Virus record (IMG/VR): IMGVR_UViG_3300021139_001840
Coordinates: 32,792-96,791 of that record
DNA: 64,000 nucleotides
Strand: one strand, 5' to 3'
Origin: a virus
The position numbers and the translations under genes were made by a program. This document shows positions 7,507-16,281 of this stretch, piece after piece. The first letter of the stretch is position 1, and every line of letters starts with the position of its first letter. The notes below the pieces were generated by a model. It was not told the origin of the DNA and ran no database searches. It saw only the letters and a list, made by a program, of their open reading frames with translations.

Positions 7507-8121
7507 ATGCCGATTACAGAACAACAATTACAGCAGTTTTTACCCAATAATTCCTATATTGCAGAGTGGTGTAACACTTTGAATACGTATTTTCCAACAT
7601 ATGAAATTGATAATACTTACAGAATAGCACAATTTTTAGCTCAAACTTATGTTGAATCAGAAGCATATACAGCACTAATAGAAAATTTGAATTATAGTGC
7701 TCAAAGTTTGATGCGGGAATGGCCCAATTATTTTCCTACTATTCAAATAGCCAATGAATATGCACATCATCCAGAACAGATTGCTAATCGTGCCTACGCT
7801 AATAGACTAGGAAATGGCGATGAAGCATCTGGAGATGGATGGCGTTATATAGGACGTGGGTTAATTCAAATTACTGGTAAATACAATTATAATTTATTTG
7901 CGCAAAACACTGATATGGATATTACACAAGTGCCAGCGTACTTACTTACATTTGATGGGGCAGTAGAAGTAGCATGTTGGGTTTGGTCGACAAACAACTT
8001 AAATCAATATTCAGATACTCAAAATACTAAGGAAGTAACTTATCTTATTAATGGTGGGTATACAGATTTACAACAACGCGAAGCTGCTTACAGCAACGCA
8101 TTAACTATATTGGAGCAGTAA
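7507..8121 (+). CDS. Endolysin, glycoside hydrolase family 19
   Basis: The 204-residue chitinase-like muramidase cuts the glycan strand of peptidoglycan. The GH19 pattern is clear: QTYVESEAY with the probable catalytic Glu50, NRLGNGDEASGDGWRYIGRGLIQITGKYNY (about residues 98-128) and a Trp-rich C-terminal helix. There is no signal peptide, so it depends on the holin. It is the first gene of the lysis cassette and abuts the next gene directly. Confidence 0.92.
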   Translation: MPITEQQLQQFLPNNSYIAEWCNTLNTYFPTYEIDNTYRIAQFLAQTYVESEAYTALIENLNYSAQSLMREWPNYFPTIQIANEYAHHPEQIANRAYANRLGNGDEASGDGWRYIGRGLIQITGKYNYNLFAQNTDMDITQVPAYLLTFDGAVEVACWVWSTNNLNQYSDTQNTKEVTYLINGGYTDLQQREAAYSNALTILEQ

Positions 8122-8592
8122 ATGTTTACATTTTACGTTAATCATGTCTTAGCATATATTCCTACTTGGATGTGGCCAATTTTGGCAGGGGGTGGAGTAG
8201 CGGCTTTTTTCTTGGCAGGAGTTGGAAGTTATGTTCCAGCATTATCTCCGTATGCTAACTTCATTAAACCTATTAGTTTTATAACAATTTGTGTTAGTTT
8301 TTTCATGTGGGGCGGGGCTGGAGTACAGGATGTGTATCAAGCAGAAGTTAATGAGCAAAAAGCTAAAGCCGACGCAGCCGAACAAGCCAGTAAAGATACT
8401 AATAACCAACTTCAAAAAACATTGGTATCACAAAATCAAATCATTTTGCAAAAAACTAAAACACTAAATGACATCATAGCAAGCGAAGGCAATAGAATTA
8501 ATAAAAACTGCACTATAGACAGCGCCACAGTTAATTTATATAATAACATTGTAACAAATAGTATAACCACACCCGCAGGAGTAAAAAAATAA
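8122..8592 (+). CDS. Inner-membrane spanin-like lysis protein
   Basis: The 156-residue product has two hydrophobic segments (about residues 17-36 and 47-68) and then a long charged coiled-coil stretch (about 75-115, rich in Ala/Lys/Gln). The position between endolysin and an Rz1-like lipoprotein, and the 1-nt overlap with it, suggest an i-spanin or a combined holin/spanin. A classical i-spanin has one membrane segment, so the exact class is uncertain. Confidence 0.65.
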   Translation: MFTFYVNHVLAYIPTWMWPILAGGGVAAFFLAGVGSYVPALSPYANFIKPISFITICVSFFMWGGAGVQDVYQAEVNEQKAKADAAEQASKDTNNQLQKTLVSQNQIILQKTKTLNDIIASEGNRINKNCTIDSATVNLYNNIVTNSITTPAGVKK

Positions 8593-8861
8593 TGAAAAAA
8601 TTTTTATTGAGTTTTTTATTAGTTTTGTCAGGTTGTGCTACTCATGTAGCGGCTCCAGGAGAAAATTGGCCAGCGGCGCCTGATACTTTATTAGATCCAG
8701 TTCCAAATTTAACTGTATTGCCAGAGGGTGATTCAAAACTTACCGATCTACTCTCTAATGTTAATCAAAATTATTCCGCATATTATTTGTTAAAAAATAA
8801 ATTTGAATTATGGCAGCAATGGTACAACCAACAAAAACAAATTTATAAACAATCACAATAA
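8592..8861 (+). CDS. Outer-membrane spanin-like lipoprotein (Rz1 type)
   Basis: The 89-residue product has a signal sequence MKKFLLSFLLVLSGC, where LSGC is a lipobox and Cys15 the lipidated residue. The mature part is Pro-rich near the N-terminus, like Rz1. It would be anchored in the outer membrane and pair with the product of 8122 to fuse membranes at lysis. Stop/start overlaps on both sides. Confidence 0.72.
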   Translation: MKKFLLSFLLVLSGCATHVAAPGENWPAAPDTLLDPVPNLTVLPEGDSKLTDLLSNVNQNYSAYYLLKNKFELWQQWYNQQKQIYKQSQ

Positions 8862-9280
8862 TGAAAAAAATATTTTATATAATTTTACTATTGAATTGCT
8901 TGGTTGGATGTGCTGTGTATGATAATTATTTCAAAGCTGGTTATGATAATCAAGAATATGAACATATTGTTGAAATAAGACTGTTGGCCAGACAAGGAGT
9001 TCAGATGTGTGGAAATCCCTATAAAGTAACAAAAAGTAAAACAGCGGAGATTATAAGCCAGATGCTTGATAAAGCTGAATTATTTGAAATTTATGAAGAA
9101 CATAGGCCAAAAAATGATTCAGAATATGATGCCGCTGTTAAACTACGCGAAATTATAGAAAGTTTTAATAACCGATATCAAAAAGGATCAGTATCCTATT
9201 TTTATTGTAAAACTAAATTTGAAAGCATAGATTCTAGCGCAGGAGTTATACAATCAGTTATAGGAAATAGACCCAAATGA
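8861..9280 (+). CDS. Second lipoprotein in the lysis cassette
   Basis: The 139-residue product has signal peptide MKKIFYIILLLNCLVGC with lipobox LVGC (Cys17). The mature domain is charged and mostly helical with two further Cys. It overlaps the previous stop by 1 nt and the next start by 4 nt. It may be an accessory spanin or an exclusion lipoprotein; the family is not recognised. Confidence 0.65.
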   Translation: MKKIFYIILLLNCLVGCAVYDNYFKAGYDNQEYEHIVEIRLLARQGVQMCGNPYKVTKSKTAEIISQMLDKAELFEIYEEHRPKNDSEYDAAVKLREIIESFNNRYQKGSVSYFYCKTKFESIDSSAGVIQSVIGNRPK

Positions 9281-9543
9281 CAATGGATGAAATTAAGCAT
9301 ACTTTGAATGCTTTACACACTTGCGGAGATCCAACATTTGAAAGAGCCGCAGAATATATACAACAACTCATACAGCGAATTCAAAGCTCTCAATTAAGTC
9401 AACAAGATGCCGCAGAATTATTGTTAGACGTTCAAAGACAGTTACAAATAGTACAAGATTCTCAAGAATTACACCATAAAGAATCATTGAATACTGCCAT
9501 CACTAGTTTACTATCTATACTGACATTAGGCAGCAACACATAG
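9277..9543 (+). CDS. Small helical protein of lysis cassette
   Basis: The 88-residue product is Gln-rich with heptad-like Leu spacing (residues 25-70), probably a coiled coil, with no membrane segment. It overlaps the lipoprotein gene by ATGA and precedes the holin. A lysis-regulation role is only positional inference. Confidence 0.6.
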   Translation: MTMDEIKHTLNALHTCGDPTFERAAEYIQQLIQRIQSSQLSQQDAAELLLDVQRQLQIVQDSQELHHKESLNTAITSLLSILTLGSNT

Positions 9544-9544
9544 T

Positions 9545-9552
9545 TATAAATA
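9545..9552 (+). promoter_or_regulatory. Exact T4 late promoter box
   Basis: TATAAATA matches the T4 late -10 consensus exactly. An AAAGGA ribosome binding site and the ATG of the holin gene (9571) follow. Confidence 0.65.
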
Positions 9553-9570
9553 CAAGTTACAAAGGATTTT

Positions 9571-10137
9571 ATGGAAAAAGCACAGCACCATAGAAAAAAT
9601 CGTGATGAAAATGATTACGTAGATGCGTCAGACGCTTGGATTTATACCAAATGGCGTCCAATGATGGCTTGGATGTATTTGGTAGTTTGTTTATTTGATT
9701 TCGTGCTTTTTCCAATTGGCTGGAGTTTTTTACAAGCTCTAGAACACGGGCAAATAGCCTCTCAATGGCAGCCATTAACATTGCAAGGAGGCGGATTATT
9801 TCATATTGCCATGGGATTAATATTAGGTGTAAGTGCTTATGGCAGAACTAAAGAAAAAATAGCTGGTGTAGCATCTCCGGGGTATTTAAATGATTTCTTT
9901 GGTGCTAACGCTGGCACCACTTATATTCCGCCAGGACAAGGGCAGGCTAATGTAAACAACACTAACCAGCCACCATATAATAATAGATTTTATCATTCAG
10001 ACAATCGCTATGATCCAGACGAAAATGGTAATTATGTAGCTCCGCCATTATTTGGTACAGCACCCAATAACACAACAAATAGTAAACCTGATTCAACTCC
10101 AGCTGGACCACCGATCCCCCCGTTCCCAGAAAAATAA
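9571..10137 (+). CDS. Holin of the GTA 3-TM family
   Basis: The 188-residue product contains KWRPMMAWMYLVVCLFDFVLFPIGW and later PLTLQGGGLFHIAMGLILGVSAYGRTKEK, the signature of the three-segment gene-transfer-agent holin family. It would form inner-membrane lesions that release the endolysin. The C-terminal 85 residues are a Pro/Asn-rich, probably cytoplasmic tail unusual for a holin. It is the last gene of the lysis cassette. Confidence 0.8.
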   Translation: MEKAQHHRKNRDENDYVDASDAWIYTKWRPMMAWMYLVVCLFDFVLFPIGWSFLQALEHGQIASQWQPLTLQGGGLFHIAMGLILGVSAYGRTKEKIAGVASPGYLNDFFGANAGTTYIPPGQGQANVNNTNQPPYNNRFYHSDNRYDPDENGNYVAPPLFGTAPNNTTNSKPDSTPAGPPIPPFPEK

Positions 10138-10170
10138 TTGCAGTGACTTTAAAAATACATAATTAGTAAT

Positions 10171-10950
10171 ATGTCAGATCATTATCAAACACTAAATGTT
10201 CCCCGCGGAGCAACGCAAGAAGAAATTAAAAAGGCTTATCGCAAATTAGCCGGGCAATATCATCCAGATAAAGGTGGTGATAAAGTAAAGTTTCAGGAAA
10301 TTCAAGCCGCATACTCTGTATTAGGTGATGATCAAAAAAGAGCACAATACGATAATCCTGGACAAAATATTCATTTTGAATTTGGCAGTCCCGGAGGTTT
10401 TGATTTTAGTTCCATTTTTAGTATGTTTGGACAGCAAGTTCATCAACAATCACATCGTCAAAGTCATACACGCATGAGTTTGTGGGTAACACTACAAGAT
10501 GTCGCACAAGGCGGAAAACGCCCAGTTACTGTTGGTACTAGCCACGGTACTATGAATATTGAAATTGAAATTCCTTTGGGCATTGAAGATGGGGATAATG
10601 TTCAGTATCCAAAATTGGGGCCCGGCGGTACAGATTTAATTGTTAATTTCCGCATACATCCTAATCCTAAATGGGCACGAGCTGGGTTACATTTAACCAC
10701 TGAACATTCTATTAGTATTTGGGACTGTATGGTTGGTGGCACAACAGAAATACGTGATATATTAGGCAACCAAATTAATCTTACCATTCCTGCACTTACA
10801 CAGCCTGGCAGTTTATTGCGTTTAAAGGGCAGAGGGTTATCATCGCGTCAAGGAATCACAGGTGATTTATTGGTTAGAATTCAAGCCAAAATGCCATCAA
10901 ATATTAGCACAGAATTATCCGAACTTATTAAACAAGAACAAAAAAAATAG
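10171..10950 (+). CDS. J-domain co-chaperone (DnaJ/CbpA-like)
   Basis: The 259-residue product has a J domain in residues 3-65 (YQTLNVPRGATQEEIKKAYRKLA, then the invariant HPD of YHPDKGG). A Gly/Phe-rich linker (about 70-95) and two C-terminal substrate-binding beta domains follow. There is no Cys-rich zinc domain, so it is CbpA type. It would stimulate host DnaK and lies directly upstream of the ClpA-like gene. Confidence 0.9.
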   Translation: MSDHYQTLNVPRGATQEEIKKAYRKLAGQYHPDKGGDKVKFQEIQAAYSVLGDDQKRAQYDNPGQNIHFEFGSPGGFDFSSIFSMFGQQVHQQSHRQSHTRMSLWVTLQDVAQGGKRPVTVGTSHGTMNIEIEIPLGIEDGDNVQYPKLGPGGTDLIVNFRIHPNPKWARAGLHLTTEHSISIWDCMVGGTTEIRDILGNQINLTIPALTQPGSLLRLKGRGLSSRQGITGDLLVRIQAKMPSNISTELSELIKQEQKK

Positions 10951-10959
10951 CCATAACAG

Positions 10960-10988
10960 TTGTGTTTGCGACAAAATTGCTATATACT
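10960..10988 (+). promoter_or_regulatory. Sigma70-type promoter for the ClpA-like gene
   Basis: TTGTGT (10960-10965), 17-bp spacer, TATACT (10983-10988), followed by AAAGGA and the ATG at 11014. Confidence 0.5.
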
Positions 10989-11013
10989 ATTACAGTACCA
11001 AGCAAAGGAAAAC

Positions 11014-13293
11014 ATGCAGAATAATAAAGAAATTGAACAAATTGTTGCGCAGGCTGTCAAAATAGCTAAAGATCTTCAACACGAATACGTGTTAACCGAA
11101 CATGTTTTATTGGCGCTAATACGTCATGCTCCATTTCAGACTGTGATGGAAAATTTTGGTATCAATGTCAATATGTTAGACATGGAACTTGATGCTTATT
11201 TGCAAAGTTTAACAAATTTAGTCACTGACAAAAAAGATCACCAGCCTAGAAAAACAAATGCGTTGGAACGCTGTTTTAATCGAGCAATGACACAAGTTCT
11301 TTTTACTGGTCGTCGCTCTATGACTACTGGAGATTTATATCTTGCTATTATGGCCGAAACCAATAGCCATGCTCAATATTTCCTTTTAAAATATGGTGTT
11401 AAAAAAGTTGAGTTTTATGATTATTGGCAACAAAATTATAAACATGATGACATTAAACTTACAGGCACACAAGCGGATGAAATATTAAATGAATACTGTG
11501 TAAATTTGACTCGTTTGGCAACAGAAGATAGACTAGAGCCAATGATTGGACGCAGTGAAGAATTAGATCAAATGATTACAGCACTGGCAAGGCGTTTTAA
11601 AGCCAATGTATTAATGGTAGGCGATCCTGGCGTGGGCAAAACTGCTATTGTAGAAGGACTTGCTCAAGAAATTATTGCTAATCGTGTTCCTAAATTCCTT
11701 ATTGGACACGAAGTATGGTCGTTAGAAATTGGATCATTGCTTGCTGGCAGCAAATACCGCGGTGAATTTGAAGAAAAATTTAAACAAGTTATTGGTGCGC
11801 TTGAAGCTAAGAAAAATTGTATTTTGTTTATTGACGAAGCACATACAATGAAAGGTGCTGGTGCTAGTTCACAAAGTACTTTAGACTTTGCCAATATGTT
11901 GAAGCCAAGCATTACTAAAGGCACACTCAAAGTTGTAGCGTCAACAACATGGGAAGAATATTACGAATCATTTGAAAAAGATCGTGCTTTAATGCGTCGT
12001 TTCCATCGTGTGGCTATTGATGAGCCAAGTCCAGAAGTTACGGAACAAATTCTTATTGGATTAAGCCCACGTTTAGAATTATTTCACAATGTTATGATTG
12101 AAACAGAAGCCATTAAAACTGCTGTGGATTTAAGCGGCCGTTATATACATGACCGTAAGAATCCGGATAAGTCAATTGACTTATTAGATGGTGCTTGTGC
12201 TCGTGAACGTGTTAAAGATGCAGGCAATGTGCCTATTACTAAAGATTTAATTATGGCTCAGTTAAGTCGTGTAACTGAAGTGCCAATAGATAGACTACAA
12301 AACGAACGTTCTGCCAGCATAGTAGAGTTAGAAAGCAATATTAAAGAAAAACTATATGGGCAAGACGAAGCAGTAGATTCAGTACTTGAACGTGTCTACA
12401 TTAACTTTTCAGGCATTGGCAACGATTCTCGCCCCATTGCTTCATTTTTGTTCTTGGGTCCAACAGGTACTGGTAAAACGGAACTTGCTAAATTGCTGGC
12501 CAAGAATTTAGATATGCAATTATTAAAGTATGACATGAGTGAATATCAAGAAAAACATACTGTTAGCTCATTAATTGGTGCTCCGCCTGGTTATGTAGGA
12601 TTTGAAGATGGCAATGTCGGAGGTGGAAAACTTATTTCGGACATTTCAAAGAATCCATATTCAATTATTTTGTTTGACGAAATTGAAAAAGCACATCCAG
12701 ATGTTATCAACATTATGTTACAAATGCTTGATGAAGCTCGCATTACATCAGCCAATGGAAAAACAGTTAATCTCAAAAATACCATTATCATTATGACATC
12801 AAATTTAGGATCTCGTGATAATGAAAATAATAATATTGGGTTTGGGCAAGACTTAGAAAAAACTGGATCAGAAGAAAAAGCAATGAAAAACTTCTTCAAG
12901 CCTGAACTACGCAATCGTATTGACCAAATATGTAAATTCAAAAAACTTGATACATTGGCCATTAAGAAAGTTGTACTTAAATTTGTTGAGCAATTACAAA
13001 CAAGTTTAACTACAAAAAATATCAAACTTAATTTATCCGAATCAGTTATTGACATGTTAGCTGAAAAAGGATATGACAGTAAAATGGGGGCTCGTCCTTT
13101 GAATCGCAAAATTGATGAACTTATTCGTGTACCATTAAGTAAGAAAATTTTATTCGAACGGTTAACTGACTGTGTAATTAATGCTATAATGGTAGATGAT
13201 AAAATTGATTTTACAATTATACCAACAACTACATTTCCAGCTTTAGATAGTTCCGGAATAATTGTGCTGAATAATGAATCCCCTAACATTTAA
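11014..13293 (+). CDS. clpA: ClpA-like AAA+ unfoldase with ClpP-docking loop
   Basis: The 759-residue Hsp100 protein has a Clp N-domain (about residues 5-140), a first ATPase domain with Walker A GDPGVGKTA (about 203) and a second with GPTGTGKTE (about 482). The arrangement is ClpA-like: there is no long ClpB middle coiled coil. An I-G-F tripeptide at about residue 608 sits between the second-domain sensor and the F-x-P-E-(L/F)-R-N-R motif, where ClpA/ClpX carry the ClpP-binding loop. It could therefore feed host ClpP. No clpP is visible here. The start at 11014 is chosen for its AAAGGA site. It overlaps the next gene by 20 nt. Confidence 0.9.
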   Translation: MQNNKEIEQIVAQAVKIAKDLQHEYVLTEHVLLALIRHAPFQTVMENFGINVNMLDMELDAYLQSLTNLVTDKKDHQPRKTNALERCFNRAMTQVLFTGRRSMTTGDLYLAIMAETNSHAQYFLLKYGVKKVEFYDYWQQNYKHDDIKLTGTQADEILNEYCVNLTRLATEDRLEPMIGRSEELDQMITALARRFKANVLMVGDPGVGKTAIVEGLAQEIIANRVPKFLIGHEVWSLEIGSLLAGSKYRGEFEEKFKQVIGALEAKKNCILFIDEAHTMKGAGASSQSTLDFANMLKPSITKGTLKVVASTTWEEYYESFEKDRALMRRFHRVAIDEPSPEVTEQILIGLSPRLELFHNVMIETEAIKTAVDLSGRYIHDRKNPDKSIDLLDGACARERVKDAGNVPITKDLIMAQLSRVTEVPIDRLQNERSASIVELESNIKEKLYGQDEAVDSVLERVYINFSGIGNDSRPIASFLFLGPTGTGKTELAKLLAKNLDMQLLKYDMSEYQEKHTVSSLIGAPPGYVGFEDGNVGGGKLISDISKNPYSIILFDEIEKAHPDVINIMLQMLDEARITSANGKTVNLKNTIIIMTSNLGSRDNENNNIGFGQDLEKTGSEEKAMKNFFKPELRNRIDQICKFKKLDTLAIKKVVLKFVEQLQTSLTTKNIKLNLSESVIDMLAEKGYDSKMGARPLNRKIDELIRVPLSKKILFERLTDCVINAIMVDDKIDFTIIPTTTFPALDSSGIIVLNNESPNI

Positions 13294-13987
13294 TCCTGTT
13301 CCTAAAGACAAATATTTTTACGACAAATATCGATATTGTATAGCGTTTGCTTTAGATGAAGTAAGTGCTATGAAAACACTCGACCATCAATATATTGATG
13401 CTGTTATTGAACGTAGAAAAGTTTGGCGCGAAGTCGCACAACAACGCTGGGTCAATGGGAAAAAAGGTGGTATTACTAGATCAATGCCTTCCATAGCAGG
13501 ATATCGTTGGAAGGAAATTACAGATAAAACTGTAGAAAATTTACACGAATTAGCCGACATATTAATGAAAACTTCTATAGATTTTAAATTAGTTACATCA
13601 GTTAATCAAGGTTGGGTGTATACAAATAGTGTTACATTAATTAAACGATTAACTTCCGTAAGTTTTCTTAAAGATATAGAGTATACCGAGTCAATAATTG
13701 TACGTCCTAGAAATACTATTAAGTTAACAAATCCTACGCACACTCATCGTAGTTATTTTAAAGGTACAAAATTAACCGCCCAAGATAAAACAAATCTCAA
13801 TAACTTTTTTATCAATCAAACAGAATATATACGAATTAGCCCTGCTTTGAGCAAATGGTTAGAAAATCCCTATACCCGTACTCAAGATTATTTCTTTATA
13901 GATCATACAGGTGAAAGCTGGTTAATAATGTTATCTTTAGTTAGAGCAGGATTAGTGAGGAAAACTGCTGAAATTATACCAGCATAA
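13274..13987 (+). CDS. Hypothetical phage protein
   Basis: The 237-residue basic protein has no membrane segment. It is Arg/Lys-rich in residues 45-85 and ends in a helical FIDHTGESWLIMLSLVRAGL region. The gene begins inside the 3' end of the ClpA-like gene and precedes virion-type genes. I recognise no domain; an association with ClpA is possible by position only. Confidence 0.65.
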   Translation: MNPLTFNPVPKDKYFYDKYRYCIAFALDEVSAMKTLDHQYIDAVIERRKVWREVAQQRWVNGKKGGITRSMPSIAGYRWKEITDKTVENLHELADILMKTSIDFKLVTSVNQGWVYTNSVTLIKRLTSVSFLKDIEYTESIIVRPRNTIKLTNPTHTHRSYFKGTKLTAQDKTNLNNFFINQTEYIRISPALSKWLENPYTRTQDYFFIDHTGESWLIMLSLVRAGLVRKTAEIIPA

Positions 13988-13990
13988 ATA
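13983..13990 (+). promoter_or_regulatory. Late promoter motif
   Basis: CATAAATA, 7 nt before the ATG at 13998; a near match to TATAAATA. Confidence 0.5.
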
Positions 13991-13997
13991 CTTGACT

Positions 13998-14363
13998 ATG
14001 ACTTTAACTACAGAAACACTATTACCCACAACCGTTTATGGTACCCCCTCGGGAAACTATGATGGATCTAGTACTACTTTTATTGGCAACGCTATTCCGG
14101 CTGCTAACTTTTACGGTGGACAAGGTTCCGCGCAAACTGCTATAATTGAAGTAACAGGTCTACTAGCCAATATTACAATACAAGGCAGTTTAAATGATTG
14201 GACCGAACAGGCTGTATGGTTTGACATTGAACGTTATGGTAATACTACAGTTCCAGTCACTGAAACAACTGCTATTAATATGGTGGGTAATTTTGTTTGG
14301 CTTCGAGCCGCTGTTACAGATTTTACCGCAGGCACCGTCAATTCAGCTAACGTAATATATTAA
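13998..14363 (+). CDS. Beta-rich virion-type protein
   Basis: The 121-residue protein is rich in Thr, Ala, Gly and Asn with alternating hydrophobic strands (AIIEVTGLLANITIQGSLND, WLRAAVTDF), consistent with a beta-sandwich decoration or head protein. A TTG two codons upstream (13992) is an alternative start. A late motif lies just before it. The family is not recognised. Confidence 0.6.
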   Translation: MTLTTETLLPTTVYGTPSGNYDGSSTTFIGNAIPAANFYGGQGSAQTAIIEVTGLLANITIQGSLNDWTEQAVWFDIERYGNTTVPVTETTAINMVGNFVWLRAAVTDFTAGTVNSANVIY

Positions 14364-14371
14364 GCTAAATA
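14364..14371 (+). promoter_or_regulatory. T4-type late promoter motif
   Basis: GCTAAATA, 5 nt before the ATG at 14377. Confidence 0.55.
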
Positions 14372-14376
14372 TTACA

Positions 14377-15201
14377 ATGCGTACTATTGTAATTTACCCC
14401 GGTCGTTATCAACCCCCACACAAAGGTCATAAATCTTCTTATGATTATTTGACAAAAAAGTTTGGTGAAAATAACGTTTTTGTAGCCACGTCAGATGTTG
14501 TTGCTCCAATGACTAGCCCTTTTAGTTATCCAGATAAAGTAGAAATGCTTGCCAAATTGGGAATTCCAGCTAGTCACATTGTGCAAGTTCGGAACCCATA
14601 TCAAGCGCAGGAAATTACACGTGATATTTCTAATCCTGAAGATACAGCATTGGTATTTGCTGTATCTGAAAAAGATATGACTGATGAAAAGCCACGTTTT
14701 ACGTTTGGAGTGAAGAAAAACGGTGAGCCATCTTACATGCAACCATATCCAGAAAATGGTAAAAAATTGCAACCATTAACTAAACACGGTTATGTTATGG
14801 TAACTCCGACTACTACATTTAAAGTTAAAGGAAAAGACGCCAATTCTGCTACAGCAATACGCAAACTGTATATAGATGGAAATGACAATGACCGTAAACA
14901 AATTATCCATGATTTATATGGTGTCGATGATTCAGCAATTAAAGATATTTTTGACAAGAAATTAGGCGTAGCTAAAAAGACTAAAGAAGTAGTATTACAA
15001 CCGCCTCCACTTGATGCCAATGTATTAGATACCCCGGCGCCATTGCAACGTGAAAATAAAAAATACCAAGCAAAAAAAGCACGTTTATTAGAATCAACTA
15101 TACTAGCTGAACGTAAAGCTGCACATTGTTATCGTTCCTATGACGAAGATTTAATACCTAATTACATAGACGAAAAAACAGGCAGAAAATTTTACCGGTG
15201 A
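14377..15201 (+). CDS. Cytidylyltransferase-like (HxGH) nucleotidyltransferase
   Basis: The 274-residue product has an N-terminal nucleotidyltransferase fold: VIYPGRYQPPHKGH (residues 4-17) is the T/HxGH nucleotide-binding motif. The ISSTxxR counterpart appears as KDANSATAIRKL (about 153-164). The C-terminal 90 residues are Lys/Glu-rich and extended. Substrates could be NMN (NAD synthesis), pantetheine phosphate or a sugar/alcohol phosphate; sequence alone does not decide. It is expressed with late virion genes, so the tail may serve packaging. Confidence 0.75.
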   Translation: MRTIVIYPGRYQPPHKGHKSSYDYLTKKFGENNVFVATSDVVAPMTSPFSYPDKVEMLAKLGIPASHIVQVRNPYQAQEITRDISNPEDTALVFAVSEKDMTDEKPRFTFGVKKNGEPSYMQPYPENGKKLQPLTKHGYVMVTPTTTFKVKGKDANSATAIRKLYIDGNDNDRKQIIHDLYGVDDSAIKDIFDKKLGVAKKTKEVVLQPPPLDANVLDTPAPLQRENKKYQAKKARLLESTILAERKAAHCYRSYDEDLIPNYIDEKTGRKFYR

Positions 15202-15246
15202 TATAACTTCTGTTAAATATTAGGACATATTTTAACAGAGGAAAAA

Positions 15247-16206
15247 ATGGTATCCACAAATCAAGCAGTAGAAGCAAAAGCCCCCGAAGTAACTCCAACA
15301 ACAGAAGCCCCAGCTCAACAGGCACCTGGACCCGGTCAAGTACAAATCAATATTGATTTCTTAAAAACTACTAGAGTACACATCTGTATGCCCTGTTACG
15401 GTGGAATGTTAACAGAATCAACTTTCATGAGCTATATTAAATGGGCTAATACTGCTCGTCAATTGGGCATTGATTGGACTATGGAAACCATGACCAATGA
15501 GAGTTTAATCTCTCGTGCCCGTAATACTCTCACAGCCAAATTCCTCTCAAATCCAGATTCCACACATTTAATGTTTATTGATGCTGACATTGGTTGGGAA
15601 CCATGGCATTTGCTAGTTATGTTAAATCGTGATGTGGATGTTATTGGTGGACTATACCCGATGAAATCACTGCCAGTTAAATGGTGTGTAAACGGCTTTG
15701 AAGGTGCCGAAGAAGGTCCAGATGGTTTACAAGAAGTTACTAAAACAGGCACAGGTTTCCTCTTAATGAAACGTGGAGTATTTGAAAAATTAAATGCTCA
15801 CCCAGCAGTTAAACCATTTAACTCCGATATTGGTCTCCCACCAGAGTTAAATGTGTATATGAAAACTTATTTTGACACAGCAGTTCGCGAAAATCGCTAT
15901 TATAGTGAAGATTGGACATTCTGCGAAAACTGGCGCGATCTAGGTGGTAAAGTTTGGGTAGATAAACGAGTATTGCTACGTCATACTGGAACTTATGTAT
16001 TTGACTTTGCTACCCAAGATCAACTGTACAAAGATTTACATGAAATTGTGGTTAACAATCAAGCACAAGCACAGACTGTAGCACAGGCTACTGGTGCGGC
16101 TCCGGCACCAGCAATGGCAGCCCCAGTTGATACTACCGCTGTTCCTGCTCCGGCTGCTCCGGCTGCTCAGGTTATAGCAAGTAGTAAGGGAAAAAAGAAA
16201 AAATAA
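15247..16206 (+). CDS. GT-A-type glycosyltransferase
   Basis: The 319-residue product has a Pro/Ala-rich N-terminal linker (1-35), a GT-A core with VHICMPCYGGM, HLMFIDADIGWEPWHL (the D-A-D metal site at about residue 114) and YYSEDWTFCENWRDLGGKVW near the acceptor site. A low-complexity Ala/Pro tail ends in Lys residues. It may glycosylate virion proteins, DNA or surface sugar. A Shine-Dalgarno (AGAGGA) precedes the ATG and a terminator follows the gene. Confidence 0.75.
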   Translation: MVSTNQAVEAKAPEVTPTTEAPAQQAPGPGQVQINIDFLKTTRVHICMPCYGGMLTESTFMSYIKWANTARQLGIDWTMETMTNESLISRARNTLTAKFLSNPDSTHLMFIDADIGWEPWHLLVMLNRDVDVIGGLYPMKSLPVKWCVNGFEGAEEGPDGLQEVTKTGTGFLLMKRGVFEKLNAHPAVKPFNSDIGLPPELNVYMKTYFDTAVRENRYYSEDWTFCENWRDLGGKVWVDKRVLLRHTGTYVFDFATQDQLYKDLHEIVVNNQAQAQTVAQATGAAPAPAMAAPVDTTAVPAPAAPAAQVIASSKGKKKK

Positions 16207-16228
16207 ACTGAATAGTTTATAAACGGGC

Positions 16229-16266
16229 AAAGCCGCTATCAGCAATGTTAGCGGTTTTGTTTTTTT
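16229..16266 (+). terminator. Rho-independent terminator
   Basis: The stem CCGCTA/TAGCGG (extended by AAG and TTT) around a 10-nt loop is followed by a T-rich tract. It sits just after the glycosyltransferase and before the next late promoter. Confidence 0.75.
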
Positions 16267-16267
16267 G

Positions 16268-16275
16268 CACTAAAT
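16268..16275 (+). promoter_or_regulatory. T4-type late promoter motif
   Basis: ACTAAATA, 6 nt before the ATG at 16282 and partly within the terminator T-tract region. Confidence 0.6.
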
Positions 16276-16281
16276 ATATTA

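Noticed and set aside
12591-13289. 232-residue reverse-strand open frame
   Set aside because: It lies entirely opposite the ClpA-like gene, has no start signal and reflects codon usage on the other strand.
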